Shown here: one piece after another, positions 1 through 8,484 of the stretch
Layout of the letters: each line of letters starts with the position of its first letter
Position numbering within the stretch: position 1 is the first letter of the stretch
Origin: Kiritimatiellia bacterium
Lineage (GTDB): Bacteria; Verrucomicrobiota; Kiritimatiellia; UBA8416; JADHWI01
NCBI GenBank assembly: GCA_016783565.1
Contig: JADHWI010000016.1
Span: 1-48,256, forward strand
Length of the DNA: 48,256 nt
Reading direction: 5' to 3'
Translations under genes and position numbers: made by a program
Notes under the pieces: model-generated
What the model was told of the DNA's origin: nothing
Seen by the model: only the letters and a program-made list of their open reading frames with translations
Databases searched by the model: none

Positions 1-196
1 CCCCATCCCCCCCCCTGCGCCCCTGTCGCTCACCATAAGCCATGCCAGAAGCTAAGTCCCCCACCCGCCTACATCGTTATGCGAAGCATTTCGGGCAGGT
101 CGTCATTCCCACAATCCCACATTCGCCATTCGTCAATCATCCCCCGCAAGCCACGTCCCCATTCGCAAGCCACGCCCCCAGACATCCCCCCCTGCC

Positions 197-1207
197 TCAC
201 CCCTCGCGCGTTCCTTCAATCAACCCGGAAAGAGCGTCCTTTGCGCGCGCGCTATCAATAGATTCCTGCGCCAGTTTCCATCCGTCCTGCAAGCTCTCCG
301 CCTTGCCTCCTGCCGCGATGGCAGCGGCCGCATTGAGACACACAATGTCTCGAGGCGCTCCCTTCTCGCCGGCTAATATTGCACGCGTGATGGCAGCGTT
401 CGTCTCAGGATCTCCGCCTGCCAGATCATCCGCATCCGCATAATCATCAATAAAGTCACAAGGATCCAGCTCGTACGTGCGAACCTGCCCATTATTCAAT
501 TCACTGACACGCGAGGTCGTGGTCGTGGTCAGCTCGTCCATACCGTCCTGCCCATGCACAATGAATGCACGACGACTTCCAAGCAACCGCAGCACGTTGG
601 CAAAGGGTTCGGTTAACTCAGCCGAAAATACCCCGATAATCTGACCCTTTGCACCGGCAGGATTGGTCAAAGGTCCCAGCATGTTGAAGACAGTCCGCAC
701 ACCCAGTTCACGCCGTGGCCCCATGGCATGCTTCATCGCTGGATGTAGCTTAGGCGCGAACAAAAAACCAATACCCACATCGCGGATGCATTCCTCAACT
801 GTTTCCGGCTGAACATCCAGATTGACGCCCAATGCCATCAGCAGATCAGCCGAACCGCATTTACTCGAAATTGCCCGATTACCATGCTTCGCAACTGGCA
901 CGCCTGCACCAGCCGTGACAAAGGCGGCCGTCGTCGAAACGTTGAAAGTGTCACAGGAGTCACCGCCCGTTCCACAAGTATCCACCACAGGCAATCCGCC
1001 CGCATCAATAAACAGAGCATGTTGCCGCATGGAGGCCGCACCTCCGGCAATTTCATCCACACACTCGCCCTTCATCCGCAACGCGACAATGAACGCAGCA
1101 ATCTGCGCAGGCGTCGCTTCTCCAGCCATAATCAGGTCAAATGCCGCACTCATTTCCGACTGCGTTAAGTCCGTGCCTTCCAGAATCTTCTCAAGGTACT
1201 GCTTCAT
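197..1207 (-). CDS. trpD: Anthranilate phosphoribosyltransferase TrpD
   Basis: Transfers phosphoribosyl from PRPP to anthranilate, the second step of tryptophan synthesis in the cytoplasm. The 336-aa protein has the normal family length. It carries the PRPP-binding glycine loop CGTGGD followed by the T/S-rich NVST segment, the KHGNRAISSKCGSAD block and the GPLTNPA block. The start was placed at the ATG whose last bases overlap the trpG stop (ATGA), which gives an N-terminus beginning MKQYLEKI; a longer in-frame start at 1237 would run into trpG. It is last of the three visible genes in trpE-trpG-trpD, and no trpC follows in the 196 bases that remain. Identification is very secure. Confidence 0.96.
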   Translation of the reverse strand: MKQYLEKILEGTDLTQSEMSAAFDLIMAGEATPAQIAAFIVALRMKGECVDEIAGGAASMRQHALFIDAGGLPVVDTCGTGGDSCDTFNVSTTAAFVTAGAGVPVAKHGNRAISSKCGSADLLMALGVNLDVQPETVEECIRDVGIGFLFAPKLHPAMKHAMGPRRELGVRTVFNMLGPLTNPAGAKGQIIGVFSAELTEPFANVLRLLGSRRAFIVHGQDGMDELTTTTTSRVSELNNGQVRTYELDPCDFIDDYADADDLAGGDPETNAAITRAILAGEKGAPRDIVCLNAAAAIAAGGKAESLQDGWKLAQESIDSARAKDALSGLIEGTREG

Positions 1208-1806
1208 GCCTGCGGGTCCTCCTCGTGCTGATGCCATGCTTCCACAATCTGAAGGAAATTTCTGAGCAACCGTTTTCCACCTGGCGTCAATACGGATTCG
1301 GGATGAAACTGCACACCATAAGTCGGATGCTCACTGTGATGCATTCCCATAATCTCGCCGTCATCACTCGTCGCATCCACAATTAACTCGGCGGGCAACG
1401 TATCTCGCTTAATCACCAGTGAATGATATCGGCCTGCGGCAAAGGGTTGCTTCATCCCGCGATAAAGCCCGCCCTTGTCGTGCTCCACCTTAGACGTCTT
1501 ACCGTGCATGATCTGCGTCGCATTTGTGATAACCGCGCCAAAAGCAGCACCGATACTCTGATGCCCCAAACACACGCCCAGCAGAGGAAGCCTCCCGCTA
1601 AACGCCTTGATGACATCAACAGAAATGCCTGCCTCAGTAGGCGTACAAGGCCCCGGAGAAATCACGATACCCTCGGGCTCCATCGCCTCAATCTCCTCGA
1701 CCGTAATCTCATCATTCCGAAACACACGCAGATCCGCTCCCTGGCTGGCCAGGATCTGAACCAGGTTGTACGTAAACGAATCGTAATTATCGACTAGAAC
1801 AATCAT
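1204..1806 (-). CDS. trpG: Anthranilate synthase glutamine amidotransferase subunit TrpG
   Basis: Class I glutamine amidotransferase that supplies ammonia to TrpE. The 200-aa product begins MIVLVDNYDSFTYN, the characteristic TrpG/PabA start. It has the nucleophile elbow GVCLGHQSI with catalytic Cys and the His/Glu pair in VQFHPESV. The ATG at 1806 lies one base after the trpE stop, and the stop overlaps trpD as ATGA, so the three genes are translationally coupled. A longer start at 1824 inside trpE is unlikely because family similarity begins at MIVLVD. The protein could also serve folate synthesis as PabA, as amphibolic TrpG proteins do, but its setting is the trp operon. Confidence 0.96.
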   Translation of the reverse strand: MIVLVDNYDSFTYNLVQILASQGADLRVFRNDEITVEEIEAMEPEGIVISPGPCTPTEAGISVDVIKAFSGRLPLLGVCLGHQSIGAAFGAVITNATQIMHGKTSKVEHDKGGLYRGMKQPFAAGRYHSLVIKRDTLPAELIVDATSDDGEIMGMHHSEHPTYGVQFHPESVLTPGGKRLLRNFLQIVEAWHQHEEDPQA

Positions 1807-1807
1807 G

Positions 1808-3259
1808 TTATCCGCCACCTTCAATCACTTCCAGCCCACTGGCCGCCATATCCACAGCACGCCGCATGGCTCGCGCCTTGTGCTGGGTTTCTTCAAATTC
1901 CTTCTGGGGATCCGAGTCAAACACAATACCGGCACCAGCCTGCACCGACACCGTACCATCATGAATATCCAACGTCCGGATCGTGATCGCCAAATCCATG
2001 TTGCCGCTGTAATCGATGTAACCCACCGCACCGCCGTAGGCTCCACGGGGCCCCTTCTCAAGCTCGTGAATAATCTCCATGGCTCGAATCTTCGGTGCAC
2101 CACTCAACGTTCCCGCCGGGAATGTGGCTGCCATGACATCATACGCATCACAATCTTTACGCAATATCCCCTGCACATGCGAAACCAGGTGCATGACGTG
2201 ACTGTAACGTTCAATTACCATGTACTCAGTAACCTGAACACTGCCGGACTCCGCCACACGTCCCACGTCATTACGACCCAGATCCACCAGCATCACGTGC
2301 TCGGCTTTCTCCTTCTCATCCGCAAGCAGCTCGTCTGCAAGCTGCCGATCTTCCTGTTCCGTGGCACCCCGCGGCCGTGTCCCGGCAATGGGACGTACCT
2401 CGACCTTGTTACCGGTGAGGCGCACCATGATTTCCGGCGAAGAACCCACCAGTGTACGCTCACCAATCTTTAGGAAAAACGTGTATGGCGATGGGTTCAA
2501 GAATCGCAGTGCACGATACAATTGAACGGGTGGTATGGCACATTGAGCAGAGAAACGTTGACTCAAAACCGCCTGAATAATGTCACCGGCGACAATATAC
2601 TCTTTCGTGCGGCGAACCACCTCCCGAAATTCATCCGGTGTCATGTTCGACTCAAATTCAACAGATTCACAGTGCGGCGTCTCAAAGGAATCCAGATGGC
2701 TATTTACCCGCGTCGAAATGCTTTCAATGGTCTCTCTTGCCTGCTCATATGCACCTGCCGCATCATCGCCTGGCCGAGTGCATACCACAACCTTTATCGT
2801 GTGACGCACATTGTCGAAAACAATCAGCTTATCCGCCTTCAGAAAGCGCGTGCAGGGCTCCACCTTTCCGACATCCGCCTTCGGCTCAGGCATACGTTCA
2901 AATTCACCGATCGCTTCGTATCCCAGAAAGCCCACTGCCCCTCCGCAGAATCGTGGCAACCCTGGAAGCTCGGCAACCTTTATCCCCTGGTATACCTTCC
3001 GCAACACTTCCAACTGCCCGGTCCCACCCTTGGTATGATCGACTTCCAGCAACAACTCGGGATCAACGCCAACAAAAGAATAACGTCCCCAGGTCTCCCC
3101 ACCTTCCATACTCTCAAAGAGAAAGGCATTCGTACAATCGGAGAACCTGCACAGCACGGAAAGCGGTGTTTCTGTGTCTGCGAGCATCTCACAGTATACC
3201 GGCACCACGTCGTACTCGGCTGCCAGCTTTTCATAGACTTCTTTGGATGGACAAATCAT
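1808..3259 (-). CDS. trpE: Anthranilate synthase component I TrpE
   Basis: Converts chorismate plus ammonia to anthranilate, with TrpG as partner. The 483-aa protein has the N-terminal regulatory part with FESMEGGETWGRYSF, the region where tryptophan binds for feedback control in the family, and the C-terminal chorismate-binding core with PIAGTRPRG, VDLGRNDVGRV and LSGAPKIRAMEI. I chose the ATG at 3259 because the product then starts MICPSKEVYEKL, as TrpE proteins normally do. The reading frame stays open to 3448, but that extension is cysteine-rich and unlike TrpE. It is the first gene of trpEGD and is divergent from yggT across about 105 bp. I saw no leader peptide or attenuator. Confidence 0.95.
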   Translation of the reverse strand: MICPSKEVYEKLAAEYDVVPVYCEMLADTETPLSVLCRFSDCTNAFLFESMEGGETWGRYSFVGVDPELLLEVDHTKGGTGQLEVLRKVYQGIKVAELPGLPRFCGGAVGFLGYEAIGEFERMPEPKADVGKVEPCTRFLKADKLIVFDNVRHTIKVVVCTRPGDDAAGAYEQARETIESISTRVNSHLDSFETPHCESVEFESNMTPDEFREVVRRTKEYIVAGDIIQAVLSQRFSAQCAIPPVQLYRALRFLNPSPYTFFLKIGERTLVGSSPEIMVRLTGNKVEVRPIAGTRPRGATEQEDRQLADELLADEKEKAEHVMLVDLGRNDVGRVAESGSVQVTEYMVIERYSHVMHLVSHVQGILRKDCDAYDVMAATFPAGTLSGAPKIRAMEIIHELEKGPRGAYGGAVGYIDYSGNMDLAITIRTLDIHDGTVSVQAGAGIVFDSDPQKEFEETQHKARAMRRAVDMAASGLEVIEGGG

Positions 3260-3364
3260 GCGCGTACCTATACCGCCCACATGCCTCAAGGTCAAGCAAC
3301 AGTGGAAAAATTGAAATTCCCAAAAGGCTATCTGAACTTGACCTGCACGCCTTAAGCAACGAAC

Positions 3365-4240
3365 ATGCCGACCATGCAAGTAGACACATGGGACAAACTT
3401 CTGAATATTGCTTTTATGATCTTCTGGTTCGGGATCTGGACTGACCACAGTCGCGAAATCCAGTATAACCCGTTCCTTGCACCCATCACACGCTGGTTAC
3501 AGACATCCATAAAGTTTGTTCGTGACATTTTCTCAAGTCTTTCCGATCGCGCGATCTGCATCTTCATTCTCTTGCTTCTACTCGCTTTCCGAGCCTTGGC
3601 CTTCTCATTTGGAAACACCTCATGGTCACTGACTTTCGGCATTGTGCAGATCGGGTCCCCCCCCGCGGGTCACTTCTTCCACGCCTTCCTCTTCAGCCTC
3701 TGTTCTTTAGGCATTCTGCTTTTCCAAATCTGGAGCATCTCTCTGTTCTTTGTGCGTGACCGCCGGCAGACAGCTTTCGACAACTCTCGAGGCGCTCTGT
3801 ACTGGCTCGCGCGCCCCTTCTGTGATGCCCGACTTGAACTGCGTCCCGCCATATTGGTTGGTGCCGGCATGCTTCTGGCAATCGCCATGCAGATCGCGAG
3901 CAATCCCGGACTCAATATCATCACTGGCAGTGGAGGTATTGTACCACTCGTCGCACGCGCCTTCATCATCGCGCTGGGAGGGGTGGCCTCTGTCTTCGCG
4001 ATCCTGCGTGGTGCATTAATCGTGCTGATCATCGGTTCCTGGATCGCCATGTTCACCGGCTCTCACGGCCTGATGATGTTCTGCCACAACTGGACCGGCA
4101 CCCTGATGGGACCTCTTCGTCGCTACCCCCTGCGTATCGGCCCGCTGGACCTCACGCCAATCGTGATGATTTTCCTGCTTGAGTTCATCCATAAACTCCT
4201 CATGGGCATCCTGCGGAACAGCTACAGCAACCTCTTCTAA
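3365..4240 (+). CDS. YggT-family integral membrane protein
   Basis: A 291-aa, strongly hydrophobic protein with about six membrane-spanning stretches, arranged as two related halves. Each half ends in a conserved turn: FGIVQIGSP after the third span region, and RYPLRIGPLDLTPIVMIF near the C-terminus. The second matches the YGGT repeat (P-x-G-x-D-x-x-P). The YggT family is linked to membrane stress or osmotic functions in some bacteria, but its biochemistry is not established. The next gene encodes the DUF167/YggU protein, the usual neighbour of yggT, and their stop and start share one base. ATG 3374 is an alternative start three codons in. Confidence 0.85.
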   Translation: MPTMQVDTWDKLLNIAFMIFWFGIWTDHSREIQYNPFLAPITRWLQTSIKFVRDIFSSLSDRAICIFILLLLLAFRALAFSFGNTSWSLTFGIVQIGSPPAGHFFHAFLFSLCSLGILLFQIWSISLFFVRDRRQTAFDNSRGALYWLARPFCDARLELRPAILVGAGMLLAIAMQIASNPGLNIITGSGGIVPLVARAFIIALGGVASVFAILRGALIVLIIGSWIAMFTGSHGLMMFCHNWTGTLMGPLRRYPLRIGPLDLTPIVMIFLLEFIHKLLMGILRNSYSNLF

Positions 4241-4554
4241 TGAGCTGGACCTGCCAAAAGAAATCGGGAACCGAGATTTGCATACGCGTCATCCCGCGCG
4301 CTTCACGAACCGCCGTAGCCGAGACGCTCGGCGACGCTATCAAAATTCGCCTGCAAGCCCCCCCGGTTGACGGCAAAGCTAATCGCGCTTTAATCAAATT
4401 TCTCGCCAAAAAACTTGAGATCTCTCAACGTGATATCACCTTGTTGTCCGGCGATACCTCCCGCAACAAACGCCTGCTGATTCAAGGAATGTCGGCAAAG
4501 AATGTCGAGGCACACCTCACACCCCGAACAACGCACGTGCATTGTCAGTCGTGA
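4240..4554 (+). CDS. DUF167/YggU-family protein
   Basis: A 104-aa protein of the YggU/DUF167 family. It shows the family signature IRVIPRASRTAV followed by IKIRLQAPPVDGKANRALIKFLAKKL and the SGDTSRNKRLLI strand, which together cover the whole domain. The function of the family is unknown. The ATG overlaps the yggT stop by one base (TAATG), which implies translational coupling. The 3' end overlaps the 3' end of tatD on the other strand by 38 bp, and the last about 15 residues after the domain are encoded within that antisense overlap. Confidence 0.88.
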   Translation: MSWTCQKKSGTEICIRVIPRASRTAVAETLGDAIKIRLQAPPVDGKANRALIKFLAKKLEISQRDITLLSGDTSRNKRLLIQGMSAKNVEAHLTPRTTHVHCQS

Positions 4555-5332
4555 TACGTGCAATCTCTTCAACCGTTGTTTCGCGCACCTCTGCCAGGCA
4601 GGCTGCCACACCCGTGACGAAGGCCGGTTCATTGCGTTTACCCCGGTAAGGAACCGGAGCCAGGAAAGGAGTATCTGTTTCAATCAGAATGCGATCATCC
4701 GGAACATGGCGCGCCACCTCACGTAGCGGGTCCGCATTGCGAAATGTCACAATACCGCTGAAACTGATAAGTAAGCCGAGTGCCAGCAGACGATCCGCAA
4801 AACCCTGGTCGCCCGTAAAGCAATGCAGCACACCGGGCGATCGACCAGCGTCACGACAACGGTCCGCAAAAGGCTCCAAAAGACGTAGAGTATCATCGTC
4901 AGCCAGCCGACTGTGAACCACCACCGGGAGTCCAAAATCCTCAGCAAGACTTAACTGGGCCTCGAACAAAGCTTTCTGCACATCCGCGGTGTCTGCACTG
5001 TAATGATAATCCAGTCCCATTTCACCCAGTGCCGCAACCGTGACACCTTGCTTTCTCAAGGCACGCACGTTATCGCTCAAGCGTTCCAATCCGGTCGCCA
5101 CGCCCCCACTCTCCATGGCAAGCGCTGCCGGTTGATCGCGATCGAAACCAATCGCAGGCCAAACCGATTCGGGATAGCGACGTGCCGCCTCCACGGCCAT
5201 TCGGTTCATCGGACAATCGCCCCCCACCGCAACCAACCGATTCACTCCCGCAGCAGCGGCCCGCGTCACCAGATCATCAATCCCGCGATCCCCATCCGTC
5301 TCATGAAAATGTACGTGTGTATCGAAAAACAT
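4517..5332 (-). CDS. tatD: TatD-family metal-dependent DNase
   Basis: TIM-barrel metallohydrolase of the TatD family, whose members are 3'-5' exonucleases acting on damaged DNA. The 271-aa product begins MFFDTHVHFHE, giving the H-x-H metal pair. It continues with GEMGLDYH (metal-bridging Glu), VVHSR, LHCFTG (His) and ETDTPFLAPVPYRGKRNEP (Asp plus the family signature). The frame extends to 5437, but the extra residues are not family-like. ATG 5338, two codons upstream, is equally possible, and no good ribosome-binding site distinguishes them. It is convergent with yggU with a 38-bp overlap of 3' ends. Confidence 0.9.
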   Translation of the reverse strand: MFFDTHVHFHETDGDRGIDDLVTRAAAAGVNRLVAVGGDCPMNRMAVEAARRYPESVWPAIGFDRDQPAALAMESGGVATGLERLSDNVRALRKQGVTVAALGEMGLDYHYSADTADVQKALFEAQLSLAEDFGLPVVVHSRLADDDTLRLLEPFADRCRDAGRSPGVLHCFTGDQGFADRLLALGLLISFSGIVTFRNADPLREVARHVPDDRILIETDTPFLAPVPYRGKRNEPAFVTGVAACLAEVRETTVEEIARITTDNARALFGV

Positions 5333-5458
5333 GCGCATATCGTAACAGAAAGAGTGACTGGGAAAAGAGTTAATGGGCATTGATGATTTCGGTCCCGTCC
5401 TTGTGCTAGCGACCAGATAATGAGACCGAACTTTCAACAGAACTGAGTAAGAGAAAAA

Positions 5459-5587
5459 ATGCTGGAGTTCACAGCCGTGGAAGGCTATGACCCTGACAAG
5501 GCATGGCGCTTGGCTGTGGAAGCATGGTTACTGGACAACCGTTTTATTACGGTGTCCCAAAAAGAAAGGTGTCACCCAGTTTTATGA
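5459..5587 (+). CDS. Possible 42-aa orphan ORF or gene remnant
   Basis: A short ATG-initiated frame whose product begins MLEFTAVEGYDPDKAW and ends in HPVL. The amphipathic, Trp-rich composition looks protein-like and a purine-rich stretch precedes the ATG. I do not recognise a family. It stops 25 bp before one arm of the inverted repeat at 5612-5675, where hsp20 is also cut short, so it may be the broken start of a longer gene. Confidence is low. Confidence 0.3.
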   Translation: MLEFTAVEGYDPDKAWRLAVEAWLLDNRFITVSQKERCHPVL

Positions 5588-5611
5588 GAAATCTGTCTCC
5601 TAATCACCTAG

Positions 5612-5675
5612 CCGCCACATGGATGATCCACGGCGGAAGGCAAGCTGCGATCACACTCAAGTTGCGATGTGGCGG
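5612..5675. repeat. Short element bounded by 9-bp inverted repeats
   Basis: CCGCCACAT at 5612-5620 is the exact reverse complement of ATGTGGCGG at 5667-5675. The 64-bp unit could fold as a long hairpin or be a tiny mobile-element relic. Its right end lies three bases from the last codon of recognisable Hsp20 sequence, so it marks the point where that gene lost its 3' half. Confidence 0.45.
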
Positions 5676-5971
5676 CAGAAGCGCTCGACGCGATGGAACG
5701 TTTTGCCCTTGTCCTCCTTCTCCTGCTGGCGCTCTCCGGCGACGGTCAAAACACCGTTGTCCACAGTGACTTTGACGTCCTCCTTCTTCACCTCGGGAAC
5801 TTCCGCCTTGATGACGAAAGCCTTGTCCGTCTCCGCAATGTCCACACGCGGAGCCCAGTCACCTGTCGTGGCAACACTTTGGTTGCCACGTTGCGGCAGA
5901 CTGCCCCCCCGCGCATAACGGTCGAACATATCATCGATTTCGCGCAAAGGATCCCACCTTACCACTGCCAT
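5657..5971 (-). pseudogene. Truncated Hsp20/alpha-crystallin small heat-shock protein
   Basis: The N-terminal arm (MAVVRWDPLREIDDMFDRY) and first half of the alpha-crystallin domain (APRVDIAETDKAFVIKAEVP, then VDNGVLTVAGER) are typical bacterial Hsp20. A complete protein is about 140-150 aa. Here the sequence reaches FHRVERF and then reads six unrelated residues to a stop, giving 104 aa. The C-terminal beta-strands and the IXI-type tail needed for oligomer assembly are missing. Translation initiation is well preserved (AAGGAGGTG eight bases before the ATG), and the gene lies downstream of the tail-protein gene at 6058-6210, so it probably belongs to that sigma-54-promoted transcript. It is either a pseudogene or a shortened, possibly inactive, chaperone. 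Confidence 0.8.
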
Positions 5972-6057
5972 GACACACCTCCTTGTCGACTCTGCGGGTC
6001 AATGTCACCATGGCTTCCAGACCTCCCGCGTTCGGCCCGTCAACCAACGATTCTCGA

Positions 6058-6210
6058 TCATGCCTTATTGAAGTATGTGCTCTCTACTCCGTTCATCTGT
6101 TGGAACTGATCTACGTCCGCGGTCGGCTTGACCGCCTTTTTGGCCCGAGTCTTGGGCGTCTCTCTAGACCTTTTTACCTTACTGGGCGTTCTAGTTTTCT
6201 TCCGTGTCAT
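6058..6210 (-). CDS. Small basic protein with conserved C-terminal tail (copy 1)
   Basis: A 50-aa protein with a Lys/Arg-rich first part (MTRKKTRTPSKVKR...) and the C-terminal tail DQFQQMNGVESTYFNKA. The same tail, with only two substitutions, ends the otherwise different protein at 13702-13869. In that tail the DNA differs at eight codons, six of them silent, which is the pattern of selection on the protein. The ATG at 6210 has GAGGGA upstream. The longer frame to 6312 would start upstream of the predicted transcription start. It is first in an operon with the truncated hsp20, behind a sigma-54-type promoter at 6253-6267. The basic half suggests nucleic-acid contact, but no family is recognised. 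Confidence 0.7.
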   Translation of the reverse strand: MTRKKTRTPSKVKRSRETPKTRAKKAVKPTADVDQFQQMNGVESTYFNKA

Positions 6211-6252
6211 CGTCGTTCCCTCGACATCTAGTCTATACGTTGAATTCAGTAC

Positions 6253-6267
6253 GCACTTGGCGTGCCA
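6253..6267 (-). promoter_or_regulatory. Sigma-54-type promoter of tail-protein/hsp20 operon
   Basis: On the minus strand the sequence reads TTGGCACGCCAAGTGCGT. This has -24 GG and -12 GC exactly ten bases apart and a full TGGCACG box. The predicted start near 6241 leaves a leader of about 30 nt to the ATG at 6210. The palindrome at 6385-6402 lies 117 bp upstream. Confidence 0.7.
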
Positions 6268-6384
6268 ACCCATGAGCGGAATGCGAAATGAGTCGAAATG
6301 ACTAGAATACAAGCGTGTTATGCATGCTGCCGAGAGCGCGGCGTGCTGTGAGCCATCGGAGGAGGTAGGGGATTTCCGATAGAG

Positions 6385-6402
6385 GCGGAAAAGGAGTTCC
6401 GA
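6385..6402. promoter_or_regulatory. Activator palindrome GCGGAA-N6-TTCCGA
   Basis: An 18-bp dyad with one mismatch (GCGGAA for TCGGAA) to the palindrome at 14043-14060 and 20290-20307. A further half-site TTCCGA lies at 6374-6379. It is placed 117 bp upstream of the sigma-54-type promoter on the minus strand, as expected for an enhancer of a sigma-54 activator. It also lies about 110 bp before speA on the plus strand. Confidence 0.6.
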
Positions 6403-6509
6403 AATTTGGCGTCAATGCCCTTACAACTATTGAGTCAATGAAGATGGATTGCATTTAGGGCATTGCTGTAGTATCGAACTGTCTGCAACTTAGCTCGGGA
6501 GGATAATGC

Positions 6510-8432
6510 ATGTCTAAGACATTTCATGAGTCAAGCGCTTGGTCGGCTGCAGAATCGGCTGAATTCTATGGCGTACCCCGTTGGGGGAAGGGCTTGTTTA
6601 ACGTCGACACGAAGGGCGACCTTTGCGTTTCGCCAAGGGGGGAATCCAAAGATTGCAGTGTCGCGTTCCGCGAGATTATTGACGGCTTGTGCGAACGCGG
6701 CGTCGATATGCCCGTATTGCTGCGCTTCGAGGATATCCTTGAATCCAGTATCAATGCGATCAACGCTGCTTTCCATCGGAGCATTGCTGAATCTGGCTAC
6801 CGTAACGTTTACCGTGGCGTCTATCCGATTAAGGTTAATCAGCAGGAACAGGTGGTCGGTAAAATCTGCACCTTTGGGGCCCGCCACCATCACGGCCTTG
6901 AAGCCGGGAGCAAGGCTGAGCTCATAGCGGCCATTTCCTTTCTGCGTGATCCCGAGGCCTATCTGATCTGCAATGGCTACAAGGATGAGGAATTCGTCGA
7001 ATTGGCGTTGCGGGCCAAGCAGATGGGCGTGCACGCGGTTCTCGTTGTTGAAACCCCCGCCGAACTGGATCTGATCCTTGAGCAATCCCTTCGTCTTGGA
7101 GTGCGCCCCGCCCTAGGGGTCCGCATGAAGCTTTCAGCGCAGGGCGGTGGACGCTGGTCGGAGTCCGGAGGCGATAACAGCCTCTTTGGATTGACAGTTG
7201 CGCAGTTGATCACCGTGGTGGATCGCCTGCGGGAAGAAGACATGCTCGATACGCTGGTGCTGCTGCACTATCACCTCGGCTCGCAGATCCCGAATATTCG
7301 CGATATCCGTTCGGCCGTCGGGGAAGCTGCCCGCATCTACGCCGGGCTTGTCCATGAGGGTGCGGCGATGGGTATTATTGATCTGGGAGGTGGTCTGGCG
7401 GTTGATTACGACGGATCTCACTCTGATTTTGCTTGTAGCTGCAACTATGGTGTTGAGGAGTACTGTGCTGACATCATTGAAGGTGTCATGGGCGTGCTGG
7501 ATGATGCGGATATTGATCATCCGGTGCTTATCACCGAATCCGGACGTGCCATCGTGAGTTACCATTCGGTTCTGCTCTTCAATGTGCTGGATGTCAGTCG
7601 CTTCGAATCGGCGCTTGAGGAACCCCAATTGGATGATGATGCCCACGAGCACCTACACCGTCTTTGCGAAATCCCCTCAAGCTTGACTGCCGACAATGTC
7701 CAAGAGTGCTATCATGATGCAGTCTTCTACCGCGATGAACTCCGAGCGCTTTTCAAGATCGGCGCTATCTCACTTCGCCAGCGCGCTCTGGCTGAGCGGG
7801 TCTTCCGGCATGTTATGTTTCGCGCCCTCGAACTTGCCGAGACACTCCCGTTTGTTCCTGACGAGTTTGTGGATTTGGCGCCGCGTCTTGCCGATGTCTA
7901 CTACGGCAATTTCAGTGTATTTCAGTCGCTTCCCGATGCGTGGGCCATCGATCAGATCTTCCCAGTAATGCCTGTGCACCGTCTTAATGAGAAACCGACG
8001 CGACGTGCGATTATTGCCGATATCACCTGCGACTGTGACGGGAAACTTACACGCTTTGCTGACTTGCGCGACGTGGCCCGGGTGCTGCCATTGCACGAAC
8101 TGCATGAGAGCGACGAGTACTATCTTGGGGTGTTTCTGGTGGGCGCCTACCAGGAAACGCTTGGCGATCTTCACAATCTGCTGGGTGACACCAATGTGGT
8201 GAACCTTCAGATCGACGACGACGGCCGTATCCACTATGAACGCGAGATCGAGGGGGATTCGGTTGCGGATGTTTTGAGCTATGTCGAGTATGATCCCCAG
8301 AGCGTTATGCGCAGGATCAAGGAGTTGGCCGAGCAAGCCGTTCGAGACGGCAGGATGAGTGTGGTGGCACGCCGCGACGCTGTGCATGCCTTTGACGCTG
8401 GCATGCGTGGCTATACCTATTTTGAGCGATAA
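6510..8432 (+). CDS. speA: Biosynthetic arginine decarboxylase SpeA
   Basis: PLP-dependent decarboxylase converting arginine to agmatine, the first step of polyamine synthesis here. The 640-aa length is typical. The PLP lysine lies in YRGVYPIKVNQQ near residue 110. The alanine-racemase-type barrel contains HYHLGSQIPNI, DLGGGLAVDYDGS and TESGRAIVSYHSV. The C-terminal domain carries NLQIDDDGRIHYEREIEGDSV-type sequence and ends in YTYFER. GGGAGG lies seven bases before the ATG. It is first in a four-gene run with the carboxyspermidine dehydrogenase, speB and nspC genes. It is divergent from the tail-protein operon across a 299-bp region. I found no convincing sigma-54 promoter for it on the plus strand. 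Confidence 0.95.
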   Translation: MSKTFHESSAWSAAESAEFYGVPRWGKGLFNVDTKGDLCVSPRGESKDCSVAFREIIDGLCERGVDMPVLLRFEDILESSINAINAAFHRSIAESGYRNVYRGVYPIKVNQQEQVVGKICTFGARHHHGLEAGSKAELIAAISFLRDPEAYLICNGYKDEEFVELALRAKQMGVHAVLVVETPAELDLILEQSLRLGVRPALGVRMKLSAQGGGRWSESGGDNSLFGLTVAQLITVVDRLREEDMLDTLVLLHYHLGSQIPNIRDIRSAVGEAARIYAGLVHEGAAMGIIDLGGGLAVDYDGSHSDFACSCNYGVEEYCADIIEGVMGVLDDADIDHPVLITESGRAIVSYHSVLLFNVLDVSRFESALEEPQLDDDAHEHLHRLCEIPSSLTADNVQECYHDAVFYRDELRALFKIGAISLRQRALAERVFRHVMFRALELAETLPFVPDEFVDLAPRLADVYYGNFSVFQSLPDAWAIDQIFPVMPVHRLNEKPTRRAIIADITCDCDGKLTRFADLRDVARVLPLHELHESDEYYLGVFLVGAYQETLGDLHNLLGDTNVVNLQIDDDGRIHYEREIEGDSVADVLSYVEYDPQSVMRRIKELAEQAVRDGRMSVVARRDAVHAFDAGMRGYTYFER

Positions 8433-8484
8433 TGTTATAGAGGCACGGGGAAAACTTTTTCAGACAGGATGAGGAGTAGACTAT

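Noticed and set aside
42-443. Plus-strand ORF of 133 aa
   Set aside because: Antisense to the trpD 3' end, Pro/Ser/Arg-rich and without family features; trpD explains the region.
3260-3448. N-terminal extension of TrpE
   Set aside because: Cys-rich, not family-like, starts with GTG and overlaps the yggT start region on the other strand.
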